NCBI GenBank assembly: GCA_021292105.1
Contig: CM037870.1
Coordinates: 41,883,076 to 41,947,075 of the forward strand
Direction of reading: 5' to 3'
DNA: 64,000 bases
Source: Anadara kagoshimensis
Taxonomy: Eukaryota; Mollusca; Bivalvia; Arcoida; Arcidae
Translations under genes and position numbers: made by a program
The notes under the pieces: model-generated
Told to the model about the DNA's origin: nothing
The model's input: the letters and a program-made list of their open reading frames with translations, nothing else
The model's database searches: none
Part shown: positions 34,239 through 45,527 of the stretch, piece after piece
Layout of the letters: each line of letters opens with the position of its first letter
Numbering within the stretch: position 1 is the first letter of the stretch

Positions 34239-35350
34239 TCTTGAATTTACTTACTCGATCCGTAGCCTTATTTTGTTTAGATTTTACGAGTATCATTACA
34301 TTTCAATAAAGTAATCACTATATTAACTTTGTAATAATAATAATAGAAACAATAATTACGATGATAAAAAAGCACCATCATTCCTTAAATGAACATAATC
34401 CATCTTGACACAATGATAAACAATTTCTCTAAAAGATTGTTTGGTTCATCTAAATTTACAAATACCAAGTTATTGAACCGCTTTTTAATTTAACAGCATC
34501 AGTAATTCACTATCATTCTCAGTATGACAAATCTGTTGTAAATAAAGCTGCACAATTGGTCAATAAATACAGCGTCGCTGAGTTAAGGAAAACCCGATCA
34601 AGAGACTCGTCATTTTTTTTTTGCATCCAAATTTCAGGTGACCATCTAACAGATATACTTGTCATTTATCACCACGATTCCGATTTCTATTAAGAAAGTT
34701 TCTTACTGGAAACCACATAACTAAGGGATATGATAAGAATGTCGTAAAAATCAATTGATTTGGAGTTACATCATTGTCTGTATTGAAACACATACAAACG
34801 CTGATGATTAAAAGCTTGTGGTTGTAATTAAATCCCATGACTTAATGATCAGTAAACTATCACAAAACCAATTTATTATTTGGCTTTAATTAGCTGTTCT
34901 TAAACTCTTGATATGCTTTGATGCTTGTAATATCGGAGAGCATATTAACTTAACTTTTCCCCGATGTATTTGTTTATTCTATCCCATCATGCTTTAATCT
35001 CACCAGGTTAACGACTGTAATAAGAGATTGTGGACAAACACTACTACAGATTAAAGACTAAATCAGGTAAAAACGTTAGTTTTAATTGTGATTATTTTAA
35101 AATTTATATAACATTAATGTGTTCTTCCTCCTTTTATATGAATCAGTACATAAATTTACCTGTATTAAAATCTTAATTATAATAATTTCAGTATCTATGA
35201 CATGATATCCATCACAAGAACAATTCAATTTCCTTAAAGACCACCTGTGTACAAAGACCACCTTTTTTATTAAGTATGCTCTTTGAATCTTTAAAACTTT
35301 ACTGTTTTCCAAATGATTTTAATATAGTTTCACCTTTGTAGAAGGACCAC
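34239..35350. other. Upstream region of the candidate minus-strand exon; nothing firm
   Basis: This would hold the 5' UTR and promoter if the exon at 34058-34238 is real. I see no clear TATA box or initiator. No repeats are recognised. Confidence 0.4.
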
Positions 35351-35540
35351 ATGTTTTATGCCCTGTCTTTTAAAGAGGGAAAAATAAAATTTGAAGTTTT
35401 GTCCTTCTGTCCATCCTTCCATCTGTCCAGACACTTCTTGTCTGGATTAATTATCCAAAACTTTGAAGCACCACTCACTTGGGGGGGGATGATAATGAGA
35501 AGTCAGGCTTTAATATCAACAAGTTACCAGAAGACTAGTA
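35351..35540. repeat. Dispersed repeat fragment
   Basis: AATTTGAAGTTTTGTCCTTC followed by TGTCCATCCTTCCATCTGTC and a G run at 35481-35488 resembles common molluscan dispersed-repeat sequence (compare 4150-4372). It is not coding. Confidence 0.4.
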
Positions 35541-35561
35541 GGTAACACTTTTGAAGTTTTA

Positions 35562-35609
35562 AAAGAGAGAAAGGGAGAGGGAGAAAGAGAGACACAGAGA
35601 CAGGCAGAC

Positions 35610-35640
<31 letters not shown>

Positions 35641-35728
35641 GACAGACAGAGAAAGAGAGATAGAGAGATACAGAGAGAGAAAAAGACAGAGAGAGAGAGA
35701 CAGACACAGACAGAGAGAGAGAGAAAGG
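35562..35728. repeat. GA-rich simple sequence
   Basis: An almost pure purine tract of GA repeats with CAGA interruptions. Frames on the minus strand translate to Ser/Leu repeats and are artefacts. Confidence 0.95.
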
Positions 35729-36957
35729 GGTTATATAAGAAGCAAATGATGGTTACAGTAAACATTGGTGATGTTTAATAATTAAGTTTTATTGAAAAGT
35801 AAACATAAATCATGAATCTTATTTTGTTTCATTTAACAATATTGGGTTTTATATGGTATTGTGTCATATTTTTAATCTTATCATTTGGTAATCCATAGTA
35901 AAGATAAATTATTACACTATTTTACCAGATGTACACCTGACTTTAATTATTTTTAGTAAGATATGACATGGATATCATTTATCAACGGTAAAAAGCTGAT
36001 CCAAAAAATAGTCAAATGACGCATGTATACAGAAACCGTCAACATTTTTAATATCAAATGTTTACGGCGCCATGAAGCCATACATATTCTAGAACATAGA
36101 CAATAATTACGAGGAGGCTTGACACATCTGGGACATCAATATTCAAAAAGAGACAGAATACGACATCTAGAAATTTGTTTTCACAGATAAACCAAGAGTT
36201 GATAAATAACCATAGCTTCAAGCTTCTAGCACAAAACACTGAAGCATAAATAAAGTATGATTGTGATGTAGAAGAGTTATAGTCATATACATAATAATGA
36301 TTTCATTAATTTGTCAATAAAACAATTCAAAAAAACACAATTAACAAAACACAGCAAAAAATAACGACAGAATTGACATTTAAATGATCATAAACTTGCA
36401 GGGATTTATTTTTATTATTTTCTTCATTTGTCCATTTATTTATTTATTTATTTATTTTATTTTATTTATTTATTTTTCGGACAAATATGCATGACAACAT
36501 TTTTATTTGGTTAAGATAATACCAGGCTCTCTGGGGGTTTTTAGTCAAACCCTGATAGATAAAAGTGTATTTTTCTTGCATAATATCAGAATGTCTAGTT
36601 TCTCTGTTTCACTATAATCGAGCCAAGAATAATATAAAGAATGTATTAAGAAAATACAAAATATAACACCACATCACAAAACTTTTTTAAACATTTCTTA
36701 AAAATGTTTCAGAACAGTGCATTATAGAGTCCTAAAGACTCACACTTAACAAGAATTGTCGGGGCACAACATTTCTTACCAGAGCCACAATTATAGCTTT
36801 TTAGAAAATGTGCACCAAAATGTTTACAGGATAGACAGGGATAGGGCATCAAGGTGACAGCAAATAGCTCTTCATACTTTTCTAGACTTTTCTAGTGTGA
36901 GCCAACTAAAAACTATTTAACACAGCTCAAAATATTATCATTTCAACTTTCTGGGAC
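35729..36957. other. Non-coding stretch with a (TTTA)n microsatellite
   Basis: (ATTT)n lies at about 36437-36475. Nothing else is recognised. Confidence 0.55.
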
Positions 36958-37076
36958 AAAGATAATGACTTTTCTTTTTCCAAGCACTCCGCATTTAGAA
37001 ATCAAAGTCACAGGTCCTTTGGATGAAATCTTGAAATATTCTTAACTGGGATATTCAAACTATAAATCAATCAATT
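36958..37076 (+). mobile_element. Family A SINE fragment (internally deleted, CAAT tail)
   Basis: AATGACTTTTCTTTTTCCAA, GCATTTAGAAATCAAAGTCA and CAGGTCCTTTGGATGAAATC jump to GAAATATTCTTAACTGGGAT and an ATCAATCAAT end. The middle third is missing. Confidence 0.65.
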
Positions 37077-37859
37077 TTGCACTGAATACACTAGTGGTTT
37101 TTTTAATGTTTAAGATTGATAAAATCTGTAACATATCCAAAAACTGGAGAAAAAAAATTTACAGACAAACAACTATCCCACCACCCAACTTAACATCCAC
37201 CCACCCAACAACACACAACCTTCTCACCCAATCACCCGCCCAACAAAATAGAACCTTCTATCTTTAACAGAGTCTTCATAATAAATTAATTTGTTGTTTT
37301 CAATCAGGTTCTTAACAGTTGCAAAAACTTATACACCAATACAACCAACAAAAAAAATTAAGTCAGTCTGTTCTCTGGTCGAGTTGAATGATTGAATTAT
37401 TTTCTTTCTCATTTCATTTGGTTGGACAATATGATGTTTGTAACTGCAGCCAGACACTTAATTATATCCTTGATGCTTCCCTTCACCATTTCTACGATCA
37501 TATTTCAACAAAAACGTCATGTTATTAAGTCTACGGTAAGAATCAAGTTTTCCCCGACTTTGACAGTCATGTGACACAATTTCTCAATGTTATTGATTTA
37601 CTTGTTTAATTCCGTGACTTATTTTGCAATGACAACTCCTTATTTAAAAAAAAAAAAATGCAGTTACTGAAACTAAGAAGCATATTAAGTTCTGGAGATT
37701 TTATAAGTTAACAGGATTAAATGTAGATTTACAATATCTTTTCTCCATCATACTTCATCAATATAAGATATTTCTACTCCAGCAAACATAATTTCCTAAT
37801 GATAATCTGTTTCACTTCTTCTATGGGGAAGCTGCAAAAAGTTCACATTTGTAATCTGT
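37077..37859. other. Non-coding stretch
   Basis: A CCCACC-rich patch lies at about 37170-37245. Nothing else is recognised. Confidence 0.5.
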
Positions 37860-38310
37860 TTATTGCAAGTAGCAGAGAGGGTTGGGATTTTTTTTCCAAG
37901 ACATGGGCACTGATTAACCTCTGTAATCCTCTTTTTACAAAAAGCAGCACTGATGGGTGTTTTTCAATGACATAAGAAATACATCTTTCTGCAACACATG
38001 GCATTGGTTTTTCCACAACACACGGCACTGTATATTTTTTTGTGAAACATATGACAGTAAGTAGTCTATCTGTGACATAGGGAATCAGTCTTTCTATGAC
38101 ACTTGGCACTGGTTTTTCTGAAACATGTGGTACTTTCTGTAAATCATGGCACTGCTCTTTCCATTGTATTAGTCTTTCTATGACATGGAGCATGAGTCTA
38201 ATTCAGTGTCACATCACCTTGTTCATTCCACAACACATGACAATAGCAATCCCATGAAATGGGTTATTGGTCTATTTGTGACAGGCCACAGGAATTTCTG
38301 CGACATTAAG
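37860..38310. repeat. Degenerate ~30-bp tandem repeat
   Basis: Phrases like CTTTCTATGACACTTGGCAC, TTTCTGAAACATGTGGTACT and CTTTCTATGACATGGAGCAT recur about every 30 bp. A 116-codon minus-strand frame (37843-38193) follows the repeat (recurring VxERLI and VxEKPxP) and is probably its by-product. A diverged repeat protein cannot be fully excluded. Confidence 0.7.
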
Positions 38311-39361
38311 CAATATTTTTAAGCAACTAAGAGCTGTCAGAGAAAACCATACCTGCATAAAAATAGGCAACACATATGACCACGGTGACCTCTGCTTTTA
38401 TCCTTAAAGATCTACCACTCCAAACATTTCTTATTTTGACTTAATATGTTTACAATCGACTGGAAAACACTTGAAGAAAAATAACCCAATGTTAAAGTTT
38501 TTAATTAATTTTTTTTAACATAGTGAGCCTAAACCTTAATACATCTAATAGAAGCAATACATTATCACATTGCCAAGTTTTAATGGTTTTAGTGGTTTTA
38601 AGTATGATTATGCACATCTAACTTACAATGGCAACACAAAATCATTATGATTTTAAAATCTTTGATCATCAGAATATCAGAATGCTAAAAGCACAACCAG
38701 ACATGAAATAAAGTTGTATATAACCTAACACCCCCCCCCCCCCCTTTCCCATTTGTCTGGTACACAAGGCAACATAAAATCCTTGAAAATTTATATCAAA
38801 CAAATTCTACTAAAGAAAAAAAATCCAAGATGTAACATCATTTTTCATTAGAGCTCTGTAATACAAAATGGTTATAAAGAAATTAGATTTAAATTGTAAA
38901 TTAGACAAAATTAATTTAAATTCCCCCATACTGAAAATATCAGAATCCTGACTGATTTCATCTGGTAAAATAAGAAATTCCATCAGGATTTCCATTTGAT
39001 ATAAATGTGTTGTATAGCCAACATTTGACATTTTCTTTCATTTTTATCTTAATTGATTTCCAGAGCGACTACTTGATATTACAGTATTTGTCTCTGTTTA
39101 TTTCTCAGTGATCAGAAGCACATCTGCTCTCCCTTCCAATTAACGAACATTCATTTATAACATAAACAAACTCGCTTGTAATAGCCTATATGCCAATACT
39201 GAATAGAATACAAAACAAAATTTTGAGCCTGAAGACAGTTTCTGATGACAATATTCTACTGTAGTTTTGCCTGAAAGCATGTTAGCTTGAATATAGATGG
39301 GTCAGTTTGAACAAAGAACAGAATCTCATGCTCAAAGATTAGGAATATTGATGTCGTGATT
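38311..39361. other. Non-coding stretch with poly-C
   Basis: A 14-base C run lies at 38731-38744. There is no exon or dispersed repeat. Confidence 0.55.
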
Positions 39362-39500
39362 TCGCTACATAATATAGTATGTACTATGTACAGGTTAAGA
39401 GACAATACCACAGTCTCGCCTAAAGGGTACCTTTTAGGCAAGATGGTAGAGCGCTCACTTTAAAAATGCTGGACCCTGATTTGATTAATGGCATCAGGAA
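39362..39500 (+). mobile_element. Family E element, single copy
   Basis: CTACATAATATAGTATGTAC, then CAGTCTCGCCTAAAGGGTAC, GATGGTAGAGCGCTCACTTT and GATTTGATTAATGGCATCAG keep the family E order. The tRNA-like A-box core is clear here. Confidence 0.72.
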
Positions 39501-39945
39501 GAAAAGATTTTTTCATTGTAGCATACAGAAAGGATTGCCAGTACTGCAGGTTGAGTACCTTCAAAAGGGAATGATTTGTTAAAACAAAAACCACACAAAG
39601 CAATGATCAATTCTTGTCTTAAGAGATTCTGTTTATCAACATTGTCCATAGAAGCATGCAACATAAATTACTGTTAACATACTTAACTTCGCATGTATTT
39701 ATTTTGAGGTATATAAAATTTAAGACATATCCGCTTAGTTAAATTTTCATGTTTTTAAATATGCACTATAACACAACAAGCATAATATAATTTTCACTTG
39801 GTATTAATTTTCACAAAAAACAAACAATCGTGGAATAAGCAAAATTAACACCTTTACAGTAAAAGGGCAGAGTAAAGCATCTCTCCAACTTCAAATTTTT
39901 TAATGAGGTCAGAACATATAGTGAATTAAATAGAGTGGCATGTAG
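39501..39945. other. Non-coding stretch
   Basis: Nothing recognised. Confidence 0.5.
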
Positions 39946-40172
39946 TGATGGTGTTTTATATTCCCAATCAAGATTCTATCACTTATATTTAGGAAGTCAG
40001 TTTATGAATGGTGGAAGACACTAAAGTCCCCAAAGATAACACCAATATTTGGCAACCATACTGACAAAATTTCCCACACTATGATCTGTCCCAAGTGGAA
40101 AATGTTCCTAGGCAGTGAGAGGCGCTATGATCTGTAAGCTCACATTTTTTACCACTTGGCCGTCAAGGCCCA
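39946..40172 (-). mobile_element. Family B SINE, antisense, near full length
   Basis: The minus strand starts GGGCCTTGACGGCCAAGTGG, a Ser/Leu-tRNA-like head. It runs through CATAGCGCCTCTCACTGCCT and AATTTTGTCAGTATGGTTGC to a tail ending AACACCATCACTAC. Confidence 0.8.
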
Positions 40173-41084
40173 TAGTTGGATAAAAACAAGTGGTTAAGGA
40201 TGAAAATCCAATAACTAAGTGTTCATTCTAGAAGGGGCTATGGAACCTCCGATACCTCACTTAACCAAATGACCCCATTGTTAAGACCTAAGTAGGCAAT
40301 TTTTGACATTGTGTGAATGCATAAAAATATTGATGTTATATGTTTTAAAGAAGAGTTTTTGAAATTGGCCATTGCCTACATGTAGACAAAATGGCAATGT
40401 AGTATAAACTACATATAGCAATCATCCTAGATAAAATGGCAACCATTTTTTCCATACTCTATACAAATTCATGAACATTCTGTTCACTCTGTGAGTCACA
40501 AATGGTTAAAGCAACTTAAAATTATGCTTATTCATTCATCTATATATATATATATTTTTAAATCATCAAGGAGAAATAGTCTATATTTACATAATATAAG
40601 TTTCCTTAATGATTTAGTTTCTGTTGTAATCTTCATTTTCAAAATGGATCTCTTTGTCTGATCCATTAATACAAAAATCATTAGACTTAACCTGATATGA
40701 AGCCTTGAAGGGGGTCATAAAAATAATATATGATTATAAATATACAGAAAGTTAATGAAAAATGTCACACAAATCCAAGTACAAATAGGTTTCAGGGAAG
40801 TAAGAAAAATAGGAACTGCAGATTTTGAATAGAAGAAAAAATAAAGAATTAGCTTTAGTGTATAACAATTTTAGTAAAGATATAGCATGTACTGAATTCA
40901 TGAAAGACAGAAGCCTCTATGAGAAAAAGTAGTAGCATATGTACTTTTTCAACTTTTTTAAAAACAAATTCAAAACTTGAACATATGAAATTATAATACC
41001 TAGGATTCATTCTTTTGGTCATTACTGGACATTGAGAACATTCTCTGTCAATGAAGTGAATAAATAACCTGAAACACCAAATGC
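40173..41084. other. Non-coding stretch
   Basis: A short (TA)n lies near 40541. Nothing else is recognised. Confidence 0.5.
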
Positions 41085-41390
41085 AACTGTCCAGAAATTG
41101 TGCCTATTGCAGTTGTCCAGAAAGTGTGCCAACTACAACTGTCGAGAAATTGTGCCAAGCTCAACTTTCATGCTGTCAAAAAGGGATGCCAACTGCAGCT
41201 GTCCAAAAAATTGTACTTAGTTTAACCTTCATGCTGTCCAGAAAGTGTGCAAACTTCAGCTGTCCAGAAAGTGTGCCAAGTTCACCTTTATGTTGTTAAA
41301 AAAGTGTGACAAATGCAGCTGTTCAGAAATTGTCACAACTGTAAGAATCCTGAAATTGTGCCAACTGCAGCTGTCTAAAAAATTTAATGT
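41085..41390. repeat. Degenerate ~26-bp minisatellite, about 11 units
   Basis: The core CTGTCCAGAAAGTGTGCCAA plus CTGCAG recurs with substitutions and a longer variant carrying CTTTCATG. The Cys-rich 72-codon frame at 41081-41299 is a translation of the repeat. Confidence 0.85.
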
Positions 41391-41391
41391 G

Positions 41392-41602
41392 TTTTAAGCC
41401 CATTTAAGATCATTTCACTTATATAAAGGTGGCTAGTTCAGTGATGGTGGAGGTAACCATGATACCCAGAGAAAACCACCAACCTTTGACAAGTGAACTG
41501 ACAAATTTTCTCATACTATAATCTTCCCGATTCCAACGTAGGCAGTGAGAAGCACTGTGATCTGTAAGATACCACATTAGACCACACAGTCACCAAGGCC
41601 CC
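41392..41602 (-). mobile_element. Family B SINE, antisense
   Basis: The minus strand reads GGGGGCCTTGGTGACTGTGT, a B-box-like TTGGAATCGGGAAGATTATA, AATTTGTCAGTTCACTTGTC and TTACCTCCACCATCACTG. The 3' tail is partly kept (CTTTATATAAGTGAAATG). Confidence 0.82.
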
Positions 41603-42168
41603 CACTACTGTAAACGTACATGTACTGATTTTTGCGGTGTTCTGATTTTTGCTTATTTTGCGGTCTTTGTTTTGCGCGAAAATTAATACAGAGCAAAAAT
41701 TATATTATGCCTTTTGTGTTATGGTGCACATTTTAAGATCACGGATATTTTAACTACACAGATGTCTAAATTTCCTATACCGAGAAAATAAAACCCATGA
41801 AATTAAATATGTTAACAGTATATATACAGGAAGATAGATAGCAGTATCAACTGTATAATCTTTCATCTTGGTACTGAAACACAGGACAGCCAAGATAAAC
41901 CTCCCAGAAAGCATGTTCCATTATTATAAAATTTACCATTGACATAGAGGTTAAACCTCGTCAAATTCCGGGATGTAGTTAGCTAATACTCTACATGAAT
42001 TTATATAACTCATTAATTCTAACGGCTACAAGATATAAACAATATAGATTGTTTTCCTTAAAAATATCAAACAATGATTAATGAAACTATATGTAAACAT
42101 ATCAACAACTCAAGTTTTCCTTCCCTAGCCTTCATGATCAATCAACTATAATTATCTGTGTGGGTTTT
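41603..42168. other. Non-coding stretch
   Basis: Nothing recognised. Confidence 0.5.
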
Positions 42169-42645
42169 GATGTGGTGGACTCAATATGGGCCAGGTTGGG
42201 TTTTGATTTTTTTGAAGATTAGATCTATTTTATATGTGGTGGATTCGATATATGCCAAGGTAGCTCAGTAAGTAGAGCATCCCGCTAGTATTTTGATTGT
42301 CCCTGGCTCAGTAAGTAGAGCATCCCACTAGTATTTTGATTGTCCCTGGCTCAGTAAGTAGAGCATCCCGCTAGTATTTTGATTGTCCCTGGCTCAGTAA
42401 GTAGAGCATCCCGCTAGTATTTTGATTGTCCCTGGCTCAGTAAGTAGAGCATCCCACTAGTATTTTGATTGTCCCTGGCTCAGTAAGTAGAGCATCCCGC
42501 TAGTATTTTGATTGTCCCTGGCTCAGTAAGTAGAGCATGCGGCTAGTATTTTGACTGTCTCAGATGGTGTAAGTCCCAGTTCAACTGCTGCATTTATTCC
42601 CTTTCCTATTAACATTAAGGAGCTTATGTGACCCTGGACAGTGGC
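42169..42645 (+). mobile_element. Family C tRNA-derived SINE with a sevenfold A-box minisatellite
   Basis: The 43-bp unit GCTCAGTAAGTAGAGCATCC and onward starts at 42263, 42306, 42349, 42392, 42435, 42478 and 42521, an exact period with only one or two variable sites (CCCGCT or CCCACT). The first copy is preceded by AAGGTA, giving the A-box sequence TAGCTCAGTAAGTAGAGC. The last copy continues to a B-box-like CAGTTCAACTGC (42578) and a body with GCATTTATTCCCTTTCC that matches the neighbouring copy at 42725. An additional ~64-bp duplication (ATGTGGTGGAYTCRATAT) sits at 42170 and 42233. Confidence 0.85.
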
Positions 42646-42724
42646 TGACCAACAGCTTGGTCCAAGGATAAAACCAGGTTATTTCATTTCAACTACTTTG
42701 AGTGTACTGTGCTCAGTATGTGGT

Positions 42725-42840
42725 TGAGTAGGTCAGTCAGTTGAGCATCTGACTAAAATTGGAAAGGTCTCTGGTTCAAGTCCCAATATGGCATCTGCAT
42801 TTTCTCCCTGTTTCTGTGATATTTAAAACTGTCAAAAATT
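42725..42840 (+). mobile_element. Family C tRNA-derived SINE, normal head
   Basis: The A box is GGTCAGTCAGTTGAGCATCT and the B box GGTTCAAGTCCCAATATGG. The body is CTGCATTTTCTCCCTGTTTC. It supplies the unexpanded comparison for the copy just upstream. Confidence 0.75.
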
Positions 42841-42904
42841 TCTTACTTACTGGAACATGTGTGGATATTGTAAGTTTTCATATCTAAATTTTAAATCTGT
42901 ACAT

Positions 42905-43060
42905 AGCCTTGATGCCAAGAGCATTTTTGTGGTTACACATTCTTTTGAATGCCAGCATTTCTGTGGCTTATCAAGTTCTTTTGGAATCCTAAGAATTCTT
43001 TTTTTGTACCTCCAGTATTTCTGTGGGTTGACATTTATTTGGACCCCCAACATATTCAAC
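42905..43060. repeat. Degenerate ~36-bp tandem repeat
   Basis: GAGCATTTTTGTGGTTACAC, CAGCATTTCTGTGGCTTATC and CAGTATTTCTGTGGGTTGAC recur with TTTTGGAATCC-type ends. Frames on both strands over this stretch are not convincing. Confidence 0.55.
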
Positions 43061-43907
43061 ATTCTGACTTGCGCATAAAAAACATGACTCAACTTAAAGT
43101 AATCAAAACTTGAGTCCTCATCATCATTTTTGATCTTCTACATTATAGTCAATCAAAATCATGTTCATTATTGTGAGTTTTTATCATCATCAAAAAATTG
43201 TGAAAAGTTTTTGTGAGCCACATATTTCAGCGAGACATTTAATCTGTAGATCTCTATTTTTGAAATATTTGCTTTTTTCATCTTGGAAAATTTTTACCCA
43301 TTTTCAAAATTCAATTCAATAATTTTCTATAAAAAATAAAAGTCTAATTTTGATAACAGTTGGTGTAATAAAATTCAAATACATTTCTGATGCTTTATCG
43401 ATATTGGATATTGGTATTTTCAATGCATATTAACGACGACTACGACGACGGCTGTTATCAGCTGATCAATAACTGGAAAACTAAATGATAAAAAAGTGCA
43501 CACTTTTAATGGATTACTATACAGACAGTATTTGAGAAGAGGACATTACTTAGGATTATTGTAAGAAACAATGTCATGTCTCGGATTCTTCTCCTGCCAT
43601 GAATTCCAAAATGTCAATTAGACAAAATCTCAGATAGCAAGACATATACACCACTTCATTATTATGGACAAAAATATCTGTGTTATACAATTCAAATATG
43701 GAAATAAACAGAAATCAAGACATTTGGCTAGAATCAATCTTAAGATAGCTGACTTCTAAGATTTTAATAAAAAATTATAATGTATTGGTTTAACATTTGT
43801 ATGCTGTTAAACCGCACATCAACAATTTTCTTAAGTATTCACTCAATCTCTTGCAACATGACTGTGTGGTATGTGAGTTTGTATGAGGGTAAATTTTGTT
43901 CTGATCT
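43061..43907. other. Non-coding stretch
   Basis: A short GACGACTACGACGACGG run lies near 43435. Nothing else is recognised. Confidence 0.5.
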
Positions 43908-44092
43908 CAGTTTTAAATCATTAATTAAGATTTTCTTAAACTTAAATCTGGCAAAATTTCAACCCCCAAATTTTTTAAAGACATTCAGGAATTTTAGGTA
44001 TCATTTTGAAGACCACTTTTAGCTTATAACAGCTGTATTTAACAGTTTTGTCAAAATATTTATCATTAGTTCCAAAAATTACAAAAATTAGT

Positions 44093-45033
44093 TAAAGGGT
44101 ATGGCGGGTTTGATAGGCGCCTTTTACATTGTCCCTACTTGAATGGATGAATGATGTAACGATATATTTTTAAACACCTGAGGATTTCGCGTTCTATAAT
44201 TAGACCATGTCTATGAAAAACAAGTGCTTCTTTTTTGAAAACTTGATTTTTCTTGAAGAGCCGAAGATATTGAACAAACCTTAACATTCATAATCTTTGT
44301 TATTCATCTTTATTCAATAAACAGAAAAACTAGAACAATAAAGTAATAACTAACATCACGCTTCATTAAGAATTCACGGGTGATATGTGTAGATCTATTT
44401 TATAAAAATATAACCTTGCTTGATCTGCTAGTAGTTTTTTGAAAAGAAAATGCTCATTCTTAAAAACTTATGTTTATAAAAGGGAAAAAATTAACAATAG
44501 TATTTTATAAAGATAAAAATTAAAAAAAGAAGAAGAAGAATAAATAAAAAAGATATCTGAATGGGATTTGAAACCATGTCGTAACAAAGCGTCCTCACTA
44601 CCCATTGAGCTAACCACAGCAGTTAGTGTCAGCTGTGTTAAAATATAACATCAGTTGTTTGTGCAGTGGTCAGTTTTAATTTTCCCTATTTTTCAAAAAT
44701 TGACCATCTTCTCGTAAGAGGACCAATTTTTTTAAAACTCTTAATGATTGCGTTTTGAAAATATGTTCAGAAACAATAACGTAAAAGTGGTCTTCCGAGG
44801 AGAACACTTTGAAAATAATTATCAAATTTGGGAAAACCCCCTCATTTTTCATATTTTAGCATTATTAAGAAAAATACTATTAAAATATACCTTTGTATGA
44901 GCCAAAATCTGAAAGTCCACATAAAAAACTGCTGCTTTATTATTTAAGTGCAAGAATATTTAGACTTTTATTATTCAAAAACCAAAACGATCCAATTAGG
45001 ACAAAATCCCATCAAACCCGCCATACCTCTTTA
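44093..45033. mobile_element. TIR element M5 (about 940 bp, TA target), nested in M6
   Basis: The left end AAGGGTATGGCGGGTTTGAT (44095) and the reverse complement of the right end AAGAGGTATGGCGGGTTTGA (45031) are inverted. TA at 44093-44094 and 45032-45033 forms the target duplication. Similarity between ends is limited to about 22 bp. The interior is not coding and contains a tRNA-like sequence. Confidence 0.85.
44559..44621 (-). other. tRNA-like sequence inside M5
   Basis: The minus strand has an A box GTTAGCTCAATGGGTAGTGA and a B box GGTTTCAAATCCC about 28 nt further on. This spacing is right for a short tRNA-like Pol III promoter. The acceptor stem does not pair well, so it is probably a tRNA-derived remnant and not a functional tRNA. 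Confidence 0.5.
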
Positions 45034-45073
45034 TGTCAAGGAAAATCTAGGTTAAGAAATGATTGTGAAACTG

Positions 45074-45434
45074 GTGCCAGGAGTGAAACAGTTGCAGTAA
45101 GCATAAAGTCCCCTGGTGATGATCATCAAACCATATGAACTCACTTTTTTTTATTCTGTATTTTTATTAACTGATGAAATTTTTCTGATCACCAAAACTA
45201 CACCAGTCCATTATAATGTTTTTCCTAATAGAACAGATTCAAGGCTTCAAGTTTTTGTAGTGTTGGTGATTGGCTGTGTATAGCGCCTTTTACAGTGATT
45301 ACCGGTATATTCTAGCCTTTGTATAAATTCAGACTGCAATTCTATGTAATAATGCTAAGTAATAAAATCATAATATACTTAGTGTAATACCACTCTTATC
45401 TCTGAGTTTACTGGACCAATGTGATAGCTCATTT
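45074..45434. other. Non-coding stretch
   Basis: Nothing recognised. Confidence 0.5.
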
Positions 45435-45527
45435 TGGTAGCAAAATTTCTGCACATTCGCCTATAACTGGTGATGTCTCGCTATATATTCTTGACTGGGA
45501 CTTTAAACACCATTACTCAACTCACTC
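45435..45527 (+). mobile_element. Family A SINE, 3' fragment
   Basis: AATTTCTGCACATTCGCCTA, AACTGGTGATGTCTCGCTAT and CTTGACTGGGACTTTAAACA followed by CACCATTACTCAACTCA form the 3' end only. This pattern fits 5'-truncated LINE-type retroposition. Confidence 0.8.

Larger units (their letters stand above)
43908..45073. mobile_element. TIR element M6, split by another TIR element
   Basis: The left part (43908-44092) and right part (45034-45073) together match M6 at 14848-15097. The ends are CAGTTTTAAATCATTAATTA and, in reverse complement, CAGTTTCACAATCATTTCTT. M5 is inserted near the right end. Confidence 0.75.

Noticed and set aside
35516-35765. Ser/Leu-rich frames on the minus strand
   Set aside because: Translation of a GA/CT simple repeat.
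37843-38193. 116-codon minus-strand frame with recurring VxERLI and VxEKPxP motifs
   Set aside because: It follows a degenerate ~30-bp tandem repeat. No start context, splice signal or known domain stands out, so I list the repeat only.
41081-41299. Cys-rich 72-codon frame resembling a small secreted peptide
   Set aside because: It is the translation of a ~26-bp minisatellite, and it lacks a signal peptide.
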